A stretch of 64,000 nt of DNA, from the NCBI GenBank assembly GCA_021199495.1, contig JAJQHY010000089.1:51759-115758 (forward strand), written 5' to 3'. The position numbers and the translations under genes are program-made. The stretch is from Lachnospiraceae bacterium. Lineage in GTDB: Bacteria > Bacillota > Clostridia > Lachnospirales > Lachnospiraceae. Of this stretch, positions 42,939 to 52,196 are shown piece after piece; positions within the stretch are counted from its first letter, which is position 1; every line of letters starts with the position of its first letter. The notes under the pieces are model-generated. The model searched no databases, was not told where the DNA came from, and saw nothing but the letters and a program-made list of their open reading frames with translations.

Positions 42939-45008
42939 TTATACAATCCGTTTGAACTTCTTTTCAATCTCCTGTTTGGTCATGGAGATGATAACCGGGC
43001 GGCCGTGCGGACAGAAATAAGGATTTTCCAGACTGAGAAGCTCGTCAATCAGTGCCTCCAGCTCCGGCCGGGACATGGACATATTGCCCTTCACGGCGGA
43101 TTTGCAGGCCATACTGGCGAGTTTATCCTTCACCACCTCAAAATCACCCTGAACCGGCCCCTGCGAAAGCTCGTCGAGAACCTCCGTAAAAAGCTCCTGA
43201 TAGCTGCAGCCGTACAGATCAACGGGAACGCCCCGGATCACATAGGAATGCTCCCCGAATTCCTCCAGTTCAAAACCCAGCGCGGCAAACGCGTCCAGGT
43301 GCTGGGAAAGCACCCTCTCCTCTTTCGCATCCACATGTACGACCTGCGGCGGCATCAGCCCCTGCGTCAGCACGTTTTTCTCCCGCATGGCTTTGACCGG
43401 ACGTTCGTATTTCACCTTCTCATGGGCTGCATGCTGGTCAATCATATAGAGGCGGTCGCTGTAGGCGATGATCCAGTAGGTTTTGAAAACCTGCCCGATG
43501 ATTTCGTAGCTTTCGCGGCTCTTTGGCGTAAGGAATTCCGGGGTGAAAAGAGTCGATTGCTCCGCGTTTTCTATGATCAGTTCGGGGATCACGGGCTTAG
43601 CAGCAGGCTCTGACGTTTTCTCTGATACGAGTTCCCGTTTCATATCAGATTTCTGATTTTTGTCAGATTTCTGAGCCGGGTCAGGCTCCCGACTCTGTAC
43701 CGGCACGTTGACCGGATCTTTGTCAGGCATCAGAATGCTAAGATTTTGTGCCGCAGTATTCGGCTTATTTTTCCCAAATAAATCCATAATCGACGGTTCT
43801 GCTACCGCATTTTCATCTGCATGTGCAGCCGTGTTCGCATCTGTATCAGAAACAGCGTCAGGCATGTCAAAACTCACCTCAAAAGAAGGCGCATCCGACT
43901 TATCAGACGTCCTAGCAATGCCGCGCAGAAACGGCTCCGGCGTTTTTGACGGCACCCGGTCTGCAGGCGTGCTCTTCGCTTCCGCCTCCTCTTTTCCGAA
44001 GGCATGCTCCACAATCAATTCCCAGCTGCGGAGCACATTCGTGATTGCCTTTACAGTCGTCTGATATACTGCCTGCTCCTTAAGAAAACGCACCTCCATC
44101 TTGCTCGGATGGACATTTACATCTACAGTCTCAGCCGGCATCATAAAATGCAGCACCACAAACGGAAATTTGTGCTGCATCACATACTGCTTGTAGCCGT
44201 CCTCGATCGCCTTGGAGATTACCTTGCTCTTTAAATAACGGGAATTGAGAAAATAATGCTCGAAATTGCGGTTGGAGCGGTTGATCTCCGGCTTTCCTAA
44301 AAAGCCTCTGATCTGAATATCCCCGTCCGTCACATCGATCGGCAACAGATGATTCGTGATCTCCCTGCCGTAGATGCGGTAAATCACTTCCTTCAGTTCC
44401 CCATTCCCGGAGGTATAAAACTTCACCTGGCTGTTCTGCACATATTTAAAGGAAATATCCGGCCTGCTCATGGCCAGATATTCCATCATCTCCGCCACAT
44501 ATCCGGCCTCTGTCGCAGGCTGCTTTAAAAACTTACGGCGCACTGGAATATTGTAAAAAAGATTGCGCACCAGTATTGTCGTGCCCTGCGGCGCACCCAC
44601 CTGCTCAAACGATTTCTCTACTGCCCCTTCAATCTCATAGCGGGTACCTGCAATGTCGTCCTGCGTCCTTGTGACCAGCTCCACCTGCGCAACCGCCGCG
44701 ATACTGGAAAGTGCCTCACCGCGGAACCTCATGCTGGAAAGCTGATTTAAGTCCTGCATATTACGTATCTTGCTGGTAGCATGCCTGAAAAAGGCAACCC
44801 TCACCTGGTCAGCCGGAATGCCCTCCCCATCGTCCGTAACACGAATCAGATCAATCCCGCCGTTTTTAATCTCCACTGTGATCGCCTTTGCGCCCGCGTC
44901 CATGGCGTTTTCCACCAATTCCTTCACCACATTTAATGGCCGCTCCACCACCTCGCCCGCGGCGATCTGATCGATTGTATCCTCTGATAAAACCAATATC
45001 TCTGACAT
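42939..45008 (-). CDS. mutL: DNA mismatch repair protein MutL with endonuclease motif
   Basis: A 689-residue MutL. N-terminal GHKL ATPase: ELVENAMDAGA, DDGEGI, RGEALSSI (about 30-110). A polar linker (about 345-490) joins the C-terminal domain, which carries the endonuclease motif DQHAAHEKVKYE and the zinc-site residues ACKSAVKG and CPHGRPV. So it is the nicking type found in bacteria without MutH. AAAAGGAAAAAGTTAG precedes the ATG. Confidence 0.96.
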   Translation of the reverse strand: MSEILVLSEDTIDQIAAGEVVERPLNVVKELVENAMDAGAKAITVEIKNGGIDLIRVTDDGEGIPADQVRVAFFRHATSKIRNMQDLNQLSSMRFRGEALSSIAAVAQVELVTRTQDDIAGTRYEIEGAVEKSFEQVGAPQGTTILVRNLFYNIPVRRKFLKQPATEAGYVAEMMEYLAMSRPDISFKYVQNSQVKFYTSGNGELKEVIYRIYGREITNHLLPIDVTDGDIQIRGFLGKPEINRSNRNFEHYFLNSRYLKSKVISKAIEDGYKQYVMQHKFPFVVLHFMMPAETVDVNVHPSKMEVRFLKEQAVYQTTVKAITNVLRSWELIVEHAFGKEEAEAKSTPADRVPSKTPEPFLRGIARTSDKSDAPSFEVSFDMPDAVSDTDANTAAHADENAVAEPSIMDLFGKNKPNTAAQNLSILMPDKDPVNVPVQSREPDPAQKSDKNQKSDMKRELVSEKTSEPAAKPVIPELIIENAEQSTLFTPEFLTPKSRESYEIIGQVFKTYWIIAYSDRLYMIDQHAAHEKVKYERPVKAMREKNVLTQGLMPPQVVHVDAKEERVLSQHLDAFAALGFELEEFGEHSYVIRGVPVDLYGCSYQELFTEVLDELSQGPVQGDFEVVKDKLASMACKSAVKGNMSMSRPELEALIDELLSLENPYFCPHGRPVIISMTKQEIEKKFKRIV

Positions 45009-45070
45009 CTAACTTTTTCCTTTTGTACAGCCTTAATAAGCCGCCTCAATATAAGTCGCTGCAAGTCTGA

Positions 45071-45224
45071 GCATGAGGAAACAAAAACTGCTGAACGATT
45101 TTTGCGCAACGGAGATGAGACTATTGACAATCGTGGAGGCCTCACCCGAACACGATTGTCACGCCCATAGGCTCATCGGAGTGTTCTGCGCAGCATGAGC
45201 GAAGCAGTTTTAGCTTTCTCGTGC
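45071..45224. repeat. Long imperfect palindrome between mutS and mutL
   Basis: The centre is a 10-bp stem GACAATCGTG (45126-45135) / CACGATTGTC (45151-45160). Pairing continues outward in patches: GATGAG/CTCATC, TGCGCA on both sides, and a 22-base outer block starting GCATGAGG (45071) that pairs imperfectly with 45203-45224. It resembles an intergenic repeat. Its right half is included in the tandem duplication. Confidence 0.6.
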
Positions 45225-46154
45225 GCACCCTATGCCCAATATGCTTGAGGTTTTACCACCTGTTTTTCAGCTGATTCTGCAGCCGGTACAGCGTATTCAG
45301 CGCATCCAGCGGCTTCATATTGTTGATATCCAGCTCCTTTAACTCCTTTAAGACATCCTCATCCTTCACCGTATCAAACAAAGACATCTGCGCCAGATCC
45401 ACCTCATCATAATGCTTCACCGGCTTCGGCTTAGCGGTTGGCACACTGCTCTGACTTTTCAGAATTCCCTGAACCTTCGAAGAAATATCATTCTCCGTCA
45501 GCTGTGCCGCGATCTCCTCCGCCCGGTCCGTCACCATCTGGGGAACGCCGGCCAGCTTCGCCACCTGAATACCGTAGCTCTTGTCAGCACCGCCCTTAAT
45601 GATTTTCCGTAAGAAAACAATATCGTCCCCGCTCTCCTTAACAATCGTGGAGGCCTCACCCGAACACGATTGTCACGCCCATAGGCTCATCGGAGTGTTC
45701 TGCGCAGCATGAGCGAAGCAGTTTTAGCTTTCTCGTGCGCACCCTATGCCCAATATGCTTGAGGTTTTACCACCTGTTTTTCAGCTGATTCTGCAGCCGG
45801 TACAGCGTATTCAGCGCATCCAGCGGCTTCATATTGTTGATATCCAGCTCCTTTAACTCCTTTAAGACATCCTCATCCTTCACCGTATCAAACAAAGACA
45901 TCTGCGCCAGATCCACCTCATCATAATGCTTCACCGGCTTCGGCTTAGCGGTTGGCACACTGCTCTGACTTTTCAGAATTCCCTGAACCTTCGAAGAAAT
46001 ATCATTCTCCGTCAGCTGTGCCGCGATCTCCTCCGCCCGGTCCGTCACCATCTGGGGAACGCCGGCCAGCTTCGCCACCTGAATACCGTAGCTCTTGTCA
46101 GCACCGCCCTTAATGATTTTCCGTAAGAAAACAATATCGTCCCCGCTCTCCTTA
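45127..46154. repeat. 514-bp tandem direct duplication
   Basis: Copy 1 is 45127-45640 and copy 2 is 45641-46154; the identity continues two more bases (AC) at each end, which is the junction microhomology. I found no difference between copies where I compared them, and the encoded peptides are identical. Each copy holds the right part of the palindrome, the mutS stop and the last 129 codons of mutS. Confidence 0.95.
45253..45640 (-). pseudogene. Duplicated 3' end of mutS (remnant)
   Basis: It encodes the last 129 residues of MutS in identical form, from the duplication junction to the stop at 45253. It lacks the start and the ATPase core. It lies 126 bases after the true mutS stop and should be dead, though an internal start could give a 103-residue fragment holding the helix-turn-helix and clamp-binding tail (QMSLFD). 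Confidence 0.93.
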
Positions 46155-48436
46155 ACGGCAATGCAGTAATTGTTGACATTGTCCATCTTATCTTCCAGCT
46201 CCGTGAGCTCGTGATAATGCGTGGCAAAGAGTGTCTTCGCGCCCAGAAGTCGCTTGTTGCTGATATGCTCAATCACCGCCCAGGCGATGGCAAGGCCGTC
46301 GTAGGTCGAGGTCCCGCGGCCGATCTCATCCAAAATCAGCAGGCTTTTGCTGGTCGCGTTGCGCAGAATATTGGCAACCTCGTTCATTTCCACCATAAAT
46401 GTGGACTGACCACTGGCCAGGTCGTCGCTCGCGCCTACCCTGGTAAAAATACGGTCCACCAGGCCGATGTCCGCGCTTTTTGCGGGCACAAAGGAGCCGA
46501 TCTGCGCCATCAGAACAATCAGCGCACTCTGGCGCATATAGGTCGATTTACCGGCCATATTGGGGCCTGTAATGATACTGATGCAATGCTTTCCGTTATC
46601 CAGGTAGGTATCGTTCGGGATAAACATGTCATGCTCGATCATGCGCTCCACCACCGGATGCCTGCCCTCTTTGATGTTAATCAGCCCTTTTTCATTGATA
46701 TTGGGTCTTACATAGTGATTCTGCTCCGCCACCACAGCCAGAGACGCATATACGTCCAGCTTTGCCACCGCCCTCGCGGTCGCCTGAATGCGGTCTGTCT
46801 GCGCAAAAATCTGATCGCGGATATGACAGAAGACATCGTACTCCATCCCGGTGAGCTTGTCCTCCGCGTTCAGGATCAGATTCTCCATCTCCTTTAATTT
46901 TGGCGTGGTGTAGCGCTCCGCGCCGGTCAGCGTCTGCTTGCGGATATAATCCTCCGGCACCAGATCCTTGTAGGAATTGGTCACCTCGAAATAATAGCCG
47001 AACACTTTATTATATTTAATCCGCAGATTTTTAATCCCGGTGCGTTCCCGGTCCTCTGCTTCCAGCTGGGCGAGCCAGTCTGTCCCCTCCGTTTTGGCCC
47101 GGCGCAGCTCGTCAATGTCCTTATCATAGCCGTCCTTGATCATGCCGCCCTCCCGGACGGAAAATGGCGGTTCATCGACAATAGCAGCCTCGATCAGCTG
47201 ACAGATATCCTCCAGCGCATCAATCTCTGACTCGATACAGCCAAGCTCCTGACTCTTACAGTCAGTCAGCACAGTCTTAATATGCGGCAGCATCTGAAGC
47301 GAGCTTTTGAGCGCAATAAAATCGCGGGGATTGGCGGTGCCGAAGCTGACCCTGCCAATCAGCCGCTCCAGGTCATAAATCGGATTTAAATATTCCCTCA
47401 CCTCGTCGCGGTATAAGCTGTCCTTCACAAACTCATCCACGGCATCAAGACGCGCCTCGATGCTCTCTTTCTCAATCAGGGGCTGCTCAATCCAGGTACG
47501 CAAAAGCCTGCCGCCCATGGCTGTCTTAGTTTTATCCAAAACCCAGAGCAGCGACCCTCTTTTCTGCTTCTCTCTGAGAGTCTCTGTCAGCTCCAGATTG
47601 CGTCTGGAGGATGAATCCAGCAGCATGAATTTACTGGTCAGATACGGAGTAATATGCCGGATATGCTCCAGCGAATTTTTCTGTGTTTCCGTCAGGTACT
47701 GCATCAGTGCCCCGGCCGCGATTGTGCCGCAGGGGAAGTCATCCAGTCCCAGCCCGATCAGCGTATTTAAGTGAAAGTGACGCTGCAGCGCTTTCCTGCA
47801 GTTATTATCATCAAACATATGCGCGGCTAACGGAAATACTGCCATTCCCAGACGGTCACGCAAATCTCCGATGTCCATGCCGCTGACCAGGAAGGGTTCG
47901 TTGCACACCAGCTCAGAAGGAGCGTAGCGCATCATCTCATCCTTCAGCTTCTGTAAGTCCTCTACTTCAGTCACATAGTATTCGCCTGTGGAGACATCGC
48001 AGGCAGAAATGCCGATACGGCCGGAAATATAGGCGACGCACATGAGGTAGTTGTTTTTATTGTCCTGCAGCGCCTGCGCGTTGGTGACGGTACCCGGCGT
48101 CACAATGTGGATGACATCCCGCTTCACCAGTCCTTTGGCCAGCTTCGGATCTTCCAGCTGCTCGCAGATCGCTACTTTATAGCCTTTGCTGACCAGCTTA
48201 TTTAAATAACCCTCAACAGCATGATAGGGGACACCGCACATAGGGGCGCGCTCCTCTAAGCCGCAGGATTTCCCGGTCAGGGTCAGCTCCAGCTCTCTGG
48301 ACACAATCTCAGCGTCCTCAAAAAACATTTCATAGAAATCGCCGAGACGGTAAAAGAGAATGCAGTCTTTATACTCCTCTTTTGTTTTCAGATACTGCTG
48401 CATCATCGGCGTAACTTCAGCCATTCTGTTATCCAA
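45767..48436 (-). CDS. mutS: DNA mismatch repair protein MutS
   Basis: An 889-residue mismatch sensor. N-terminal mismatch-binding GDFYEMF motif (about 33-39), Walker A GPNMAGKST near 620, Walker B LLILDEIGRGTSTYDG near 695, and a C-terminal clamp-binding QMSLFD. Complete despite the duplication of its 3' end. It starts with TTG at 48436, since GGAG lies 6 bases before it; an ATG four codons later is 18 bases from that site. It overlaps miaB by 8 bases. Confidence 0.96.
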   Translation of the reverse strand: MDNRMAEVTPMMQQYLKTKEEYKDCILFYRLGDFYEMFFEDAEIVSRELELTLTGKSCGLEERAPMCGVPYHAVEGYLNKLVSKGYKVAICEQLEDPKLAKGLVKRDVIHIVTPGTVTNAQALQDNKNNYLMCVAYISGRIGISACDVSTGEYYVTEVEDLQKLKDEMMRYAPSELVCNEPFLVSGMDIGDLRDRLGMAVFPLAAHMFDDNNCRKALQRHFHLNTLIGLGLDDFPCGTIAAGALMQYLTETQKNSLEHIRHITPYLTSKFMLLDSSSRRNLELTETLREKQKRGSLLWVLDKTKTAMGGRLLRTWIEQPLIEKESIEARLDAVDEFVKDSLYRDEVREYLNPIYDLERLIGRVSFGTANPRDFIALKSSLQMLPHIKTVLTDCKSQELGCIESEIDALEDICQLIEAAIVDEPPFSVREGGMIKDGYDKDIDELRRAKTEGTDWLAQLEAEDRERTGIKNLRIKYNKVFGYYFEVTNSYKDLVPEDYIRKQTLTGAERYTTPKLKEMENLILNAEDKLTGMEYDVFCHIRDQIFAQTDRIQATARAVAKLDVYASLAVVAEQNHYVRPNINEKGLINIKEGRHPVVERMIEHDMFIPNDTYLDNGKHCISIITGPNMAGKSTYMRQSALIVLMAQIGSFVPAKSADIGLVDRIFTRVGASDDLASGQSTFMVEMNEVANILRNATSKSLLILDEIGRGTSTYDGLAIAWAVIEHISNKRLLGAKTLFATHYHELTELEDKMDNVNNYCIAVKESGDDIVFLRKIIKGGADKSYGIQVAKLAGVPQMVTDRAEEIAAQLTENDISSKVQGILKSQSSVPTAKPKPVKHYDEVDLAQMSLFDTVKDEDVLKELKELDINNMKPLDALNTLYRLQNQLKNRW

Positions 48437-49910
48437 TCTGTTCTCCTATGTAATAAAAACCGGGGCACTTTGTCAGTCTCACCTGCACAAACTTCCCGAT
48501 CAGATCCTCGGTTCCCGGGAAATGCACCAGTGTATTGTTGGACATTCTGCCGGTCATCAGGCTTTCGTCCTGTCCGTTTTTCTCTTCCACGAGGATTTCC
48601 ACGGTCTGCCCCTCGTAGAGTCCGATCCGGCTGCGGGAAACCTCCTGCACCTTCTGCAGCACCAGATCAAAGTGCGCTTTCACTTCCGCCTCCGGCACCT
48701 GATTCGTCATCGCGGCCGCGGGTGTACCGGTTCGTTGGGAATAAATAAAGGTAAACGCGTTCTCAAACTGTACCTTTTCTATCACGTCGATCGTCTCCAG
48801 AACGTCCTCATAGGTCTCCCCCGGAAAACCAACGATAATATCGGTAGAAAGCGCGATATCCGGAATCCTCTCCCGGATTTTGGCCGCCAGCTCCAGATAG
48901 GATTCCTTTGTATAAACGCGGTTCATGACTTTCAGTATCCTGGTGGACCCGGACTGCAGAGGCAGGTGCAGATGACGGCAGATTTTCTGTGAATTCGCCA
49001 TCACCTCAATCAGTTCGTCGGATAAATCCTTCGGATGAGAGGTCATAAAGCGGATGCGCTCAAGTCCCTCAATCTGCTCCACCTGCTGTAAAAGCTGCGC
49101 GAAGGTGATGGGCTGCTCCAGGTTTTTACCGTAGCTGTTGACGTTCTGGCCGAGCAGCATGATCTCCACCACGCCGTCCGCCACAAGCGCCTTAATCTCT
49201 GCAATAATATCCTCGGGTTTCCGGCTGCGCTCCCTGCCGCGCACATAAGGTACGATGCAGTAGGTACAGAAATTATTACAGCCGAACATGATGTTAATGC
49301 CGGATTTAAAGGGATATTTGCGCTCCACCGGCAGATCCTCCACGATCTGATCCGTATCCCTCCAGATATCGATGATCATGTCACCGTTGCTTTCAAACAT
49401 GGCATTTAAAAGCTCCGGGAAGCGGAAAATATTATGCGTGCCGAAGATCAGATTCACAAAACGATAGCTTTTCTGAAGCTTCTCGATGACGGTCGGCTCC
49501 TGCATCATGCAGCCGCAGAGAGCGATTTTCATCTGCGGATTAGACCGTTTATAACGCTTCAGTTCGCCCAGGCGGCCGTACACACGCTGGTTTGCATTGT
49601 CGCGGACAGTACAGGTATTATAAATCACAAAGTCCGTCTGCTCTGTTTCTACGATATCGTATCCCACCAGCTGCAGAATTCCGGTCAGCTTCTCACTGTC
49701 CCTGGCATTCATCTGGCAGCCAAATGTGACAACGCAGCAGCCAGGTTTTCTGCCCAGCTCCTCAGTCAGAGCTTCCACATGCTTTCGGACTTTTGCCATA
49801 TAATAATACTGGCGTTTCGTCTCGTCCGCAGGCACAGGGCCGTGAATATCAATTTTTTCGATGAACGCCGCCATTTCTTCGGCGTTGTCTTTATTTACAT
49901 ATACTGCCAT
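48429..49910 (-). CDS. miaB: tRNA-2-methylthio-N6-isopentenyladenosine synthase
   Basis: A 493-residue radical SAM methylthiotransferase acting on i6A37. The N-terminal UPF0004 domain holds three Cys (FGCQMNARDSE, CTVRDNA and CGCM), the radical SAM motif is FGCNNFCTYC (about 205-214), and a C-terminal TRAM domain covers about 425-490. The N-terminal 45 residues are extra to the common core. AAAGGAATTGATTAC precedes the ATG. First gene of the miaB-mutS-mutL-miaA operon. Confidence 0.96.
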   Translation of the reverse strand: MAVYVNKDNAEEMAAFIEKIDIHGPVPADETKRQYYYMAKVRKHVEALTEELGRKPGCCVVTFGCQMNARDSEKLTGILQLVGYDIVETEQTDFVIYNTCTVRDNANQRVYGRLGELKRYKRSNPQMKIALCGCMMQEPTVIEKLQKSYRFVNLIFGTHNIFRFPELLNAMFESNGDMIIDIWRDTDQIVEDLPVERKYPFKSGINIMFGCNNFCTYCIVPYVRGRERSRKPEDIIAEIKALVADGVVEIMLLGQNVNSYGKNLEQPITFAQLLQQVEQIEGLERIRFMTSHPKDLSDELIEVMANSQKICRHLHLPLQSGSTRILKVMNRVYTKESYLELAAKIRERIPDIALSTDIIVGFPGETYEDVLETIDVIEKVQFENAFTFIYSQRTGTPAAAMTNQVPEAEVKAHFDLVLQKVQEVSRSRIGLYEGQTVEILVEEKNGQDESLMTGRMSNNTLVHFPGTEDLIGKFVQVRLTKCPGFYYIGEQIG

Positions 49911-49974
49911 GTAATCAATTCCTTTAAAACAAATATGTCACTCACGCTTCAAGCCGACCAGAATTCCCCAACAC

Positions 49975-50005
49975 AAAAAGCGCGGCAGTTTGCCTGTCAC
50001 GCTTT
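49975..50005 (-). terminator. Terminator on the minus strand upstream of miaB
   Basis: Minus strand AAAGCG (50005-50000) and CAGGCA pair with TGCCG and CGCTTT (49982-49977), then TTGTG. It would end a transcript coming from 50076-50279, which supports expression of that region. Confidence 0.65.
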
Positions 50006-50075
50006 CAACAATTGGGCCGGCAATTTAAGTCGATTATCATTTTACTGTCAACAGACTGAAATTGCAAGCCCTATT

Positions 50076-50279
50076 TCAACAGCCTTTGCTGTTTTCAATG
50101 ATTGTCTGTCCTGACTGCTCTGCATTCAAACGCACGGCCCTGCCAGCTTCAGATATCGCCAGTTTTTCTTCATGTAGAAATCTGAAATTTTCTCCTTGCA
50201 TTTTATACGCGTAGTCATTAAAATGAGATGATACTAAGGAGCGCTCTTTGCGAAGCCATCCATAATAGTAGCATCTCAT
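50076..50279 (-). CDS. Doubtful small open frame of 67 codons
   Basis: The translated product is charged, without membrane segment or motif known to me ([12 protein letters not shown] at the start). No good ribosome site precedes the ATG at 50279. The only support is the terminator 70 bases downstream. It starts inside the hairpin upstream of queA, so it may be spurious. The region 49911-50303 holds no other gene. Confidence 0.22.
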   Translation of the reverse strand: MRCYYYGWLRKERSLVSSHFNDYAYKMQGENFRFLHEEKLAISEAGRAVRLNAEQSGQTIIENSKGC

Positions 50280-50280
50280 T
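50222..50280 (+). promoter_or_regulatory. Stem-loop just upstream of queA
   Basis: AATGAGATG (50222-50230) pairs with CATCTCATT (50272-50280), extended inward by TACTA/TAGTA across a one-base bulge, enclosing about 30 bases. No T-run. It could be a leader element of queA or part of a minus-strand promoter region. It does not resemble the preQ1 riboswitch. Confidence 0.4.
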
Positions 50281-50303
50281 CAGCAAAAGGGCAAGCAAGC
50301 TTT

Positions 50304-51350
50304 ATGAATACAAGTGATTTTTATTTCGACCTGCCAAAGGAACTGATCGCGCAGGATCCGCTCGAAGACCGTTCCGCCTCCCGCCTCTTAGTGATGGACA
50401 GAGAAAGCGGCGCTGTACAGCATCATCATTTTAAAGAGATCGTGGACATGCTTTTTCCGGGTGACTGTCTGGTCTTAAACGACACGAAGGTTATCCCGGC
50501 CAGACTCTACGGCAATAAAACGGACACCGGCGCAGCCATTGAGCTGCTTTTGTTAAAACGCCAGGAAAATGACGTCTGGGAGTGCCTGGTAAAACCAGGC
50601 AAAAAATGCCGCACCGGGGCGCAGTTTACCTTCGGTGACGGCAGGCTGACTGCCGAGGTAGTAGACACAAAGGAAGACGGCAACCGCCTGATTCACTTTA
50701 CCTATGAGGGAATCTGGGAGGAAGTGCTGGACGCCTTAGGAGAAATGCCGCTGCCGCCGTATATCACCCATAAACTGAAGGACCGCGACCGGTACCAGAC
50801 CGTGTATGCGGCCCACGAGGGCAGCGCAGCCGCACCCACGGCCGGTCTGCATTTCACCAAAGAGCTGCTTAACAAAATTGAAGAAAAAGGCATTAAGCTT
50901 GCTTACGTGACGCTTCACGTCGGCCTCGGCACCTTCCGTCCGGTGAAGGTTGACGATGTGACCAAACATCACATGCACAGCGAATACTATGAAGTCTCAG
51001 AGGAGACCGCGAAACTGATTAATGACACAAAAGCCGCCGACGGCCGCGTCATCTGCGTCGGCACCACCAGCTGCCGCACCCTTGAGAGTGCCTCCACAGA
51101 CGACGGTGTCCTGCACCCTGGCTGCGCCAACACAGAAATCTTTATCTATCCCGGCTATCAGTTTAAAATGATGGACGGTCTGATCACCAACTTCCACCTG
51201 CCGGAAAGCACGCTGGTCATGCTGGTCAGCGCCTTCGCCGGACGCGAGCATGTCCTGGCAGCCTATGAGGAGGCAATTCAAGAGCGATATCGATTCTTTT
51301 CCTTCGGTGATGCCATGTTCATTACAACCGTGATGCCGGAAAATGAATAA
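50304..51350 (+). CDS. queA: S-adenosylmethionine:tRNA ribosyltransferase-isomerase
   Basis: A 348-residue enzyme making epoxyqueuosine in tRNA. It starts with the family motif [25 protein letters not shown] (as [12 protein letters not shown], residues 5-16), and has HYITHKL-like [20 protein letters not shown] and [10 protein letters not shown]. The ribosome site is weak (AAAGGG, 12 bases from the ATG). It stands alone; tgt is not in the window. Confidence 0.95.
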   Translation: MNTSDFYFDLPKELIAQDPLEDRSASRLLVMDRESGAVQHHHFKEIVDMLFPGDCLVLNDTKVIPARLYGNKTDTGAAIELLLLKRQENDVWECLVKPGKKCRTGAQFTFGDGRLTAEVVDTKEDGNRLIHFTYEGIWEEVLDALGEMPLPPYITHKLKDRDRYQTVYAAHEGSAAAPTAGLHFTKELLNKIEEKGIKLAYVTLHVGLGTFRPVKVDDVTKHHMHSEYYEVSEETAKLINDTKAADGRVICVGTTSCRTLESASTDDGVLHPGCANTEIFIYPGYQFKMMDGLITNFHLPESTLVMLVSAFAGREHVLAAYEEAIQERYRFFSFGDAMFITTVMPENE

Positions 51351-51424
51351 ATCCGTTGACAAACAGGATTTTAATTTTACAGAAAATATGCTGCCTGCAA
51401 ACGAAATAAATACACATTCAAAAT

Positions 51425-51475
51425 GGTGCCTGACAGATTGATTTTATATTCCATCAGGCACCTCTATATTATTTT
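51425..51475. terminator. Bidirectional terminator between queA and hicB
   Basis: A perfect 9-bp stem GGTGCCTGA (51425-51433) with TCAGGCACC (51454-51462), followed by TCTATATTATTTTTTATT on the plus strand. Confidence 0.7.
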
Positions 51476-51479
51476 TTAT

Positions 51480-51821
51480 TCATCTTTGCGCTGCCAGTTG
51501 ACAGCTCACCGCATATTCAATAAAGCTGTTCAGACTCATTTCATGAGAATTTGCATAAATAGCAGCTTCTCTGTGAAGCTCCGGAGAAATTCGAACATTA
51601 AAGCTTCCTTTATATGCTTTCTCAGGCATAATCCCCTTCTCCTCACACAATGTCAGATAATCATCAACCGCTGCATGAAAATCCAAAATCAGCTCTTCGG
51701 CTGTTGTCCCTTCATAGGAAATCAGGGCACGAACTCCCATAACCTTCCCGTAAAATAATCTGTCGTTTTCAGAGAATTCCACACTCCCAATGTAGCCCTT
51801 ATAGTGCATGGTGTTATTCAT
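51480..51821 (-). CDS. hicB: HicB-family antitoxin
   Basis: A 113-residue antitoxin. The N-terminal part (about 1-65) is the degenerate RNase H-like HicB fold that masks HicA (GYIGSVEFSENDRLFYGKVMG). The C-terminal FNVRISPELHREAAIYANSHEMSLNSFIEYAV is a ribbon-helix-helix DNA-binding domain, implying autoregulation. Its ATG overlaps the hicA stop (ATATGA), with GAGGAGGG upstream. Confidence 0.92.
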   Translation of the reverse strand: MNNTMHYKGYIGSVEFSENDRLFYGKVMGVRALISYEGTTAEELILDFHAAVDDYLTLCEEKGIMPEKAYKGSFNVRISPELHREAAIYANSHEMSLNSFIEYAVSCQLAAQR

Positions 51822-52072
51822 ATCAGTCCCTCCTCTTCCAACTTTTCAACCAGCTGTTTAACCTGATACTCCTTCAACTCCCTGCCCGGATGCGGTTTGT
51901 GCATCAAGATCGGAGCTCTGCTCTCATTTGTAAATATCACTCTTGACCCGCTTGTTTTTCCTTTATCTGAAATGGTATATCCCAGAGCCCTTAACAAAGT
52001 CTCCGCTTCATCAAATGTGAAATCTTTCGGTCTTGCCTTCAGTCTTTTCATCAGTTTTTCCATCTGACCCAC
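51818..52072 (-). CDS. hicA: HicA-family mRNA interferase toxin
   Basis: An 84-residue toxin with the dsRBD-like HicA fold. The conserved Gly-Ser segment (TSGSRVIFTN) and catalytic His in MHKPHPGRELK are intact, so it should be active. It starts with GTG at 52072, 7 bases after AAGGAGGG; an ATG three codons later is 16 bases away. Toxin-first order is normal for hicAB. Confidence 0.92.
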   Translation of the reverse strand: MGQMEKLMKRLKARPKDFTFDEAETLLRALGYTISDKGKTSGSRVIFTNESRAPILMHKPHPGRELKEYQVKQLVEKLEEEGLI

Positions 52073-52105
52073 AGGCTATCCCTCCTTCACTATTTGATTT
52101 TAAAT

Positions 52106-52165
52106 GTAACATATCATATAACGCGGCAAAATGCAACTGAATTTAGTTGCATTTTGCCGTGTTAT
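52106..52165 (-). promoter_or_regulatory. hicAB promoter within a palindromic operator
   Basis: Minus strand TTGCAT (52134-52129), 17-base spacer, TATGTT (52111-52106). A palindrome with 23-base arms and one mismatch (52114-52136 with 52143-52165) covers the -35 and most of the spacer. HicB has a ribbon-helix-helix domain and probably binds here. The palindrome also sits 30 bases after the solute-binding protein gene and may end its transcript. Confidence 0.75.
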
Positions 52166-52196
52166 ATCAGTATCATTTCTATGACATAAATATTTT

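Noticed and set aside
45253..45564. Independent small gene
   Set aside because: It is an exact copy of the mutS 3' end created by tandem duplication.
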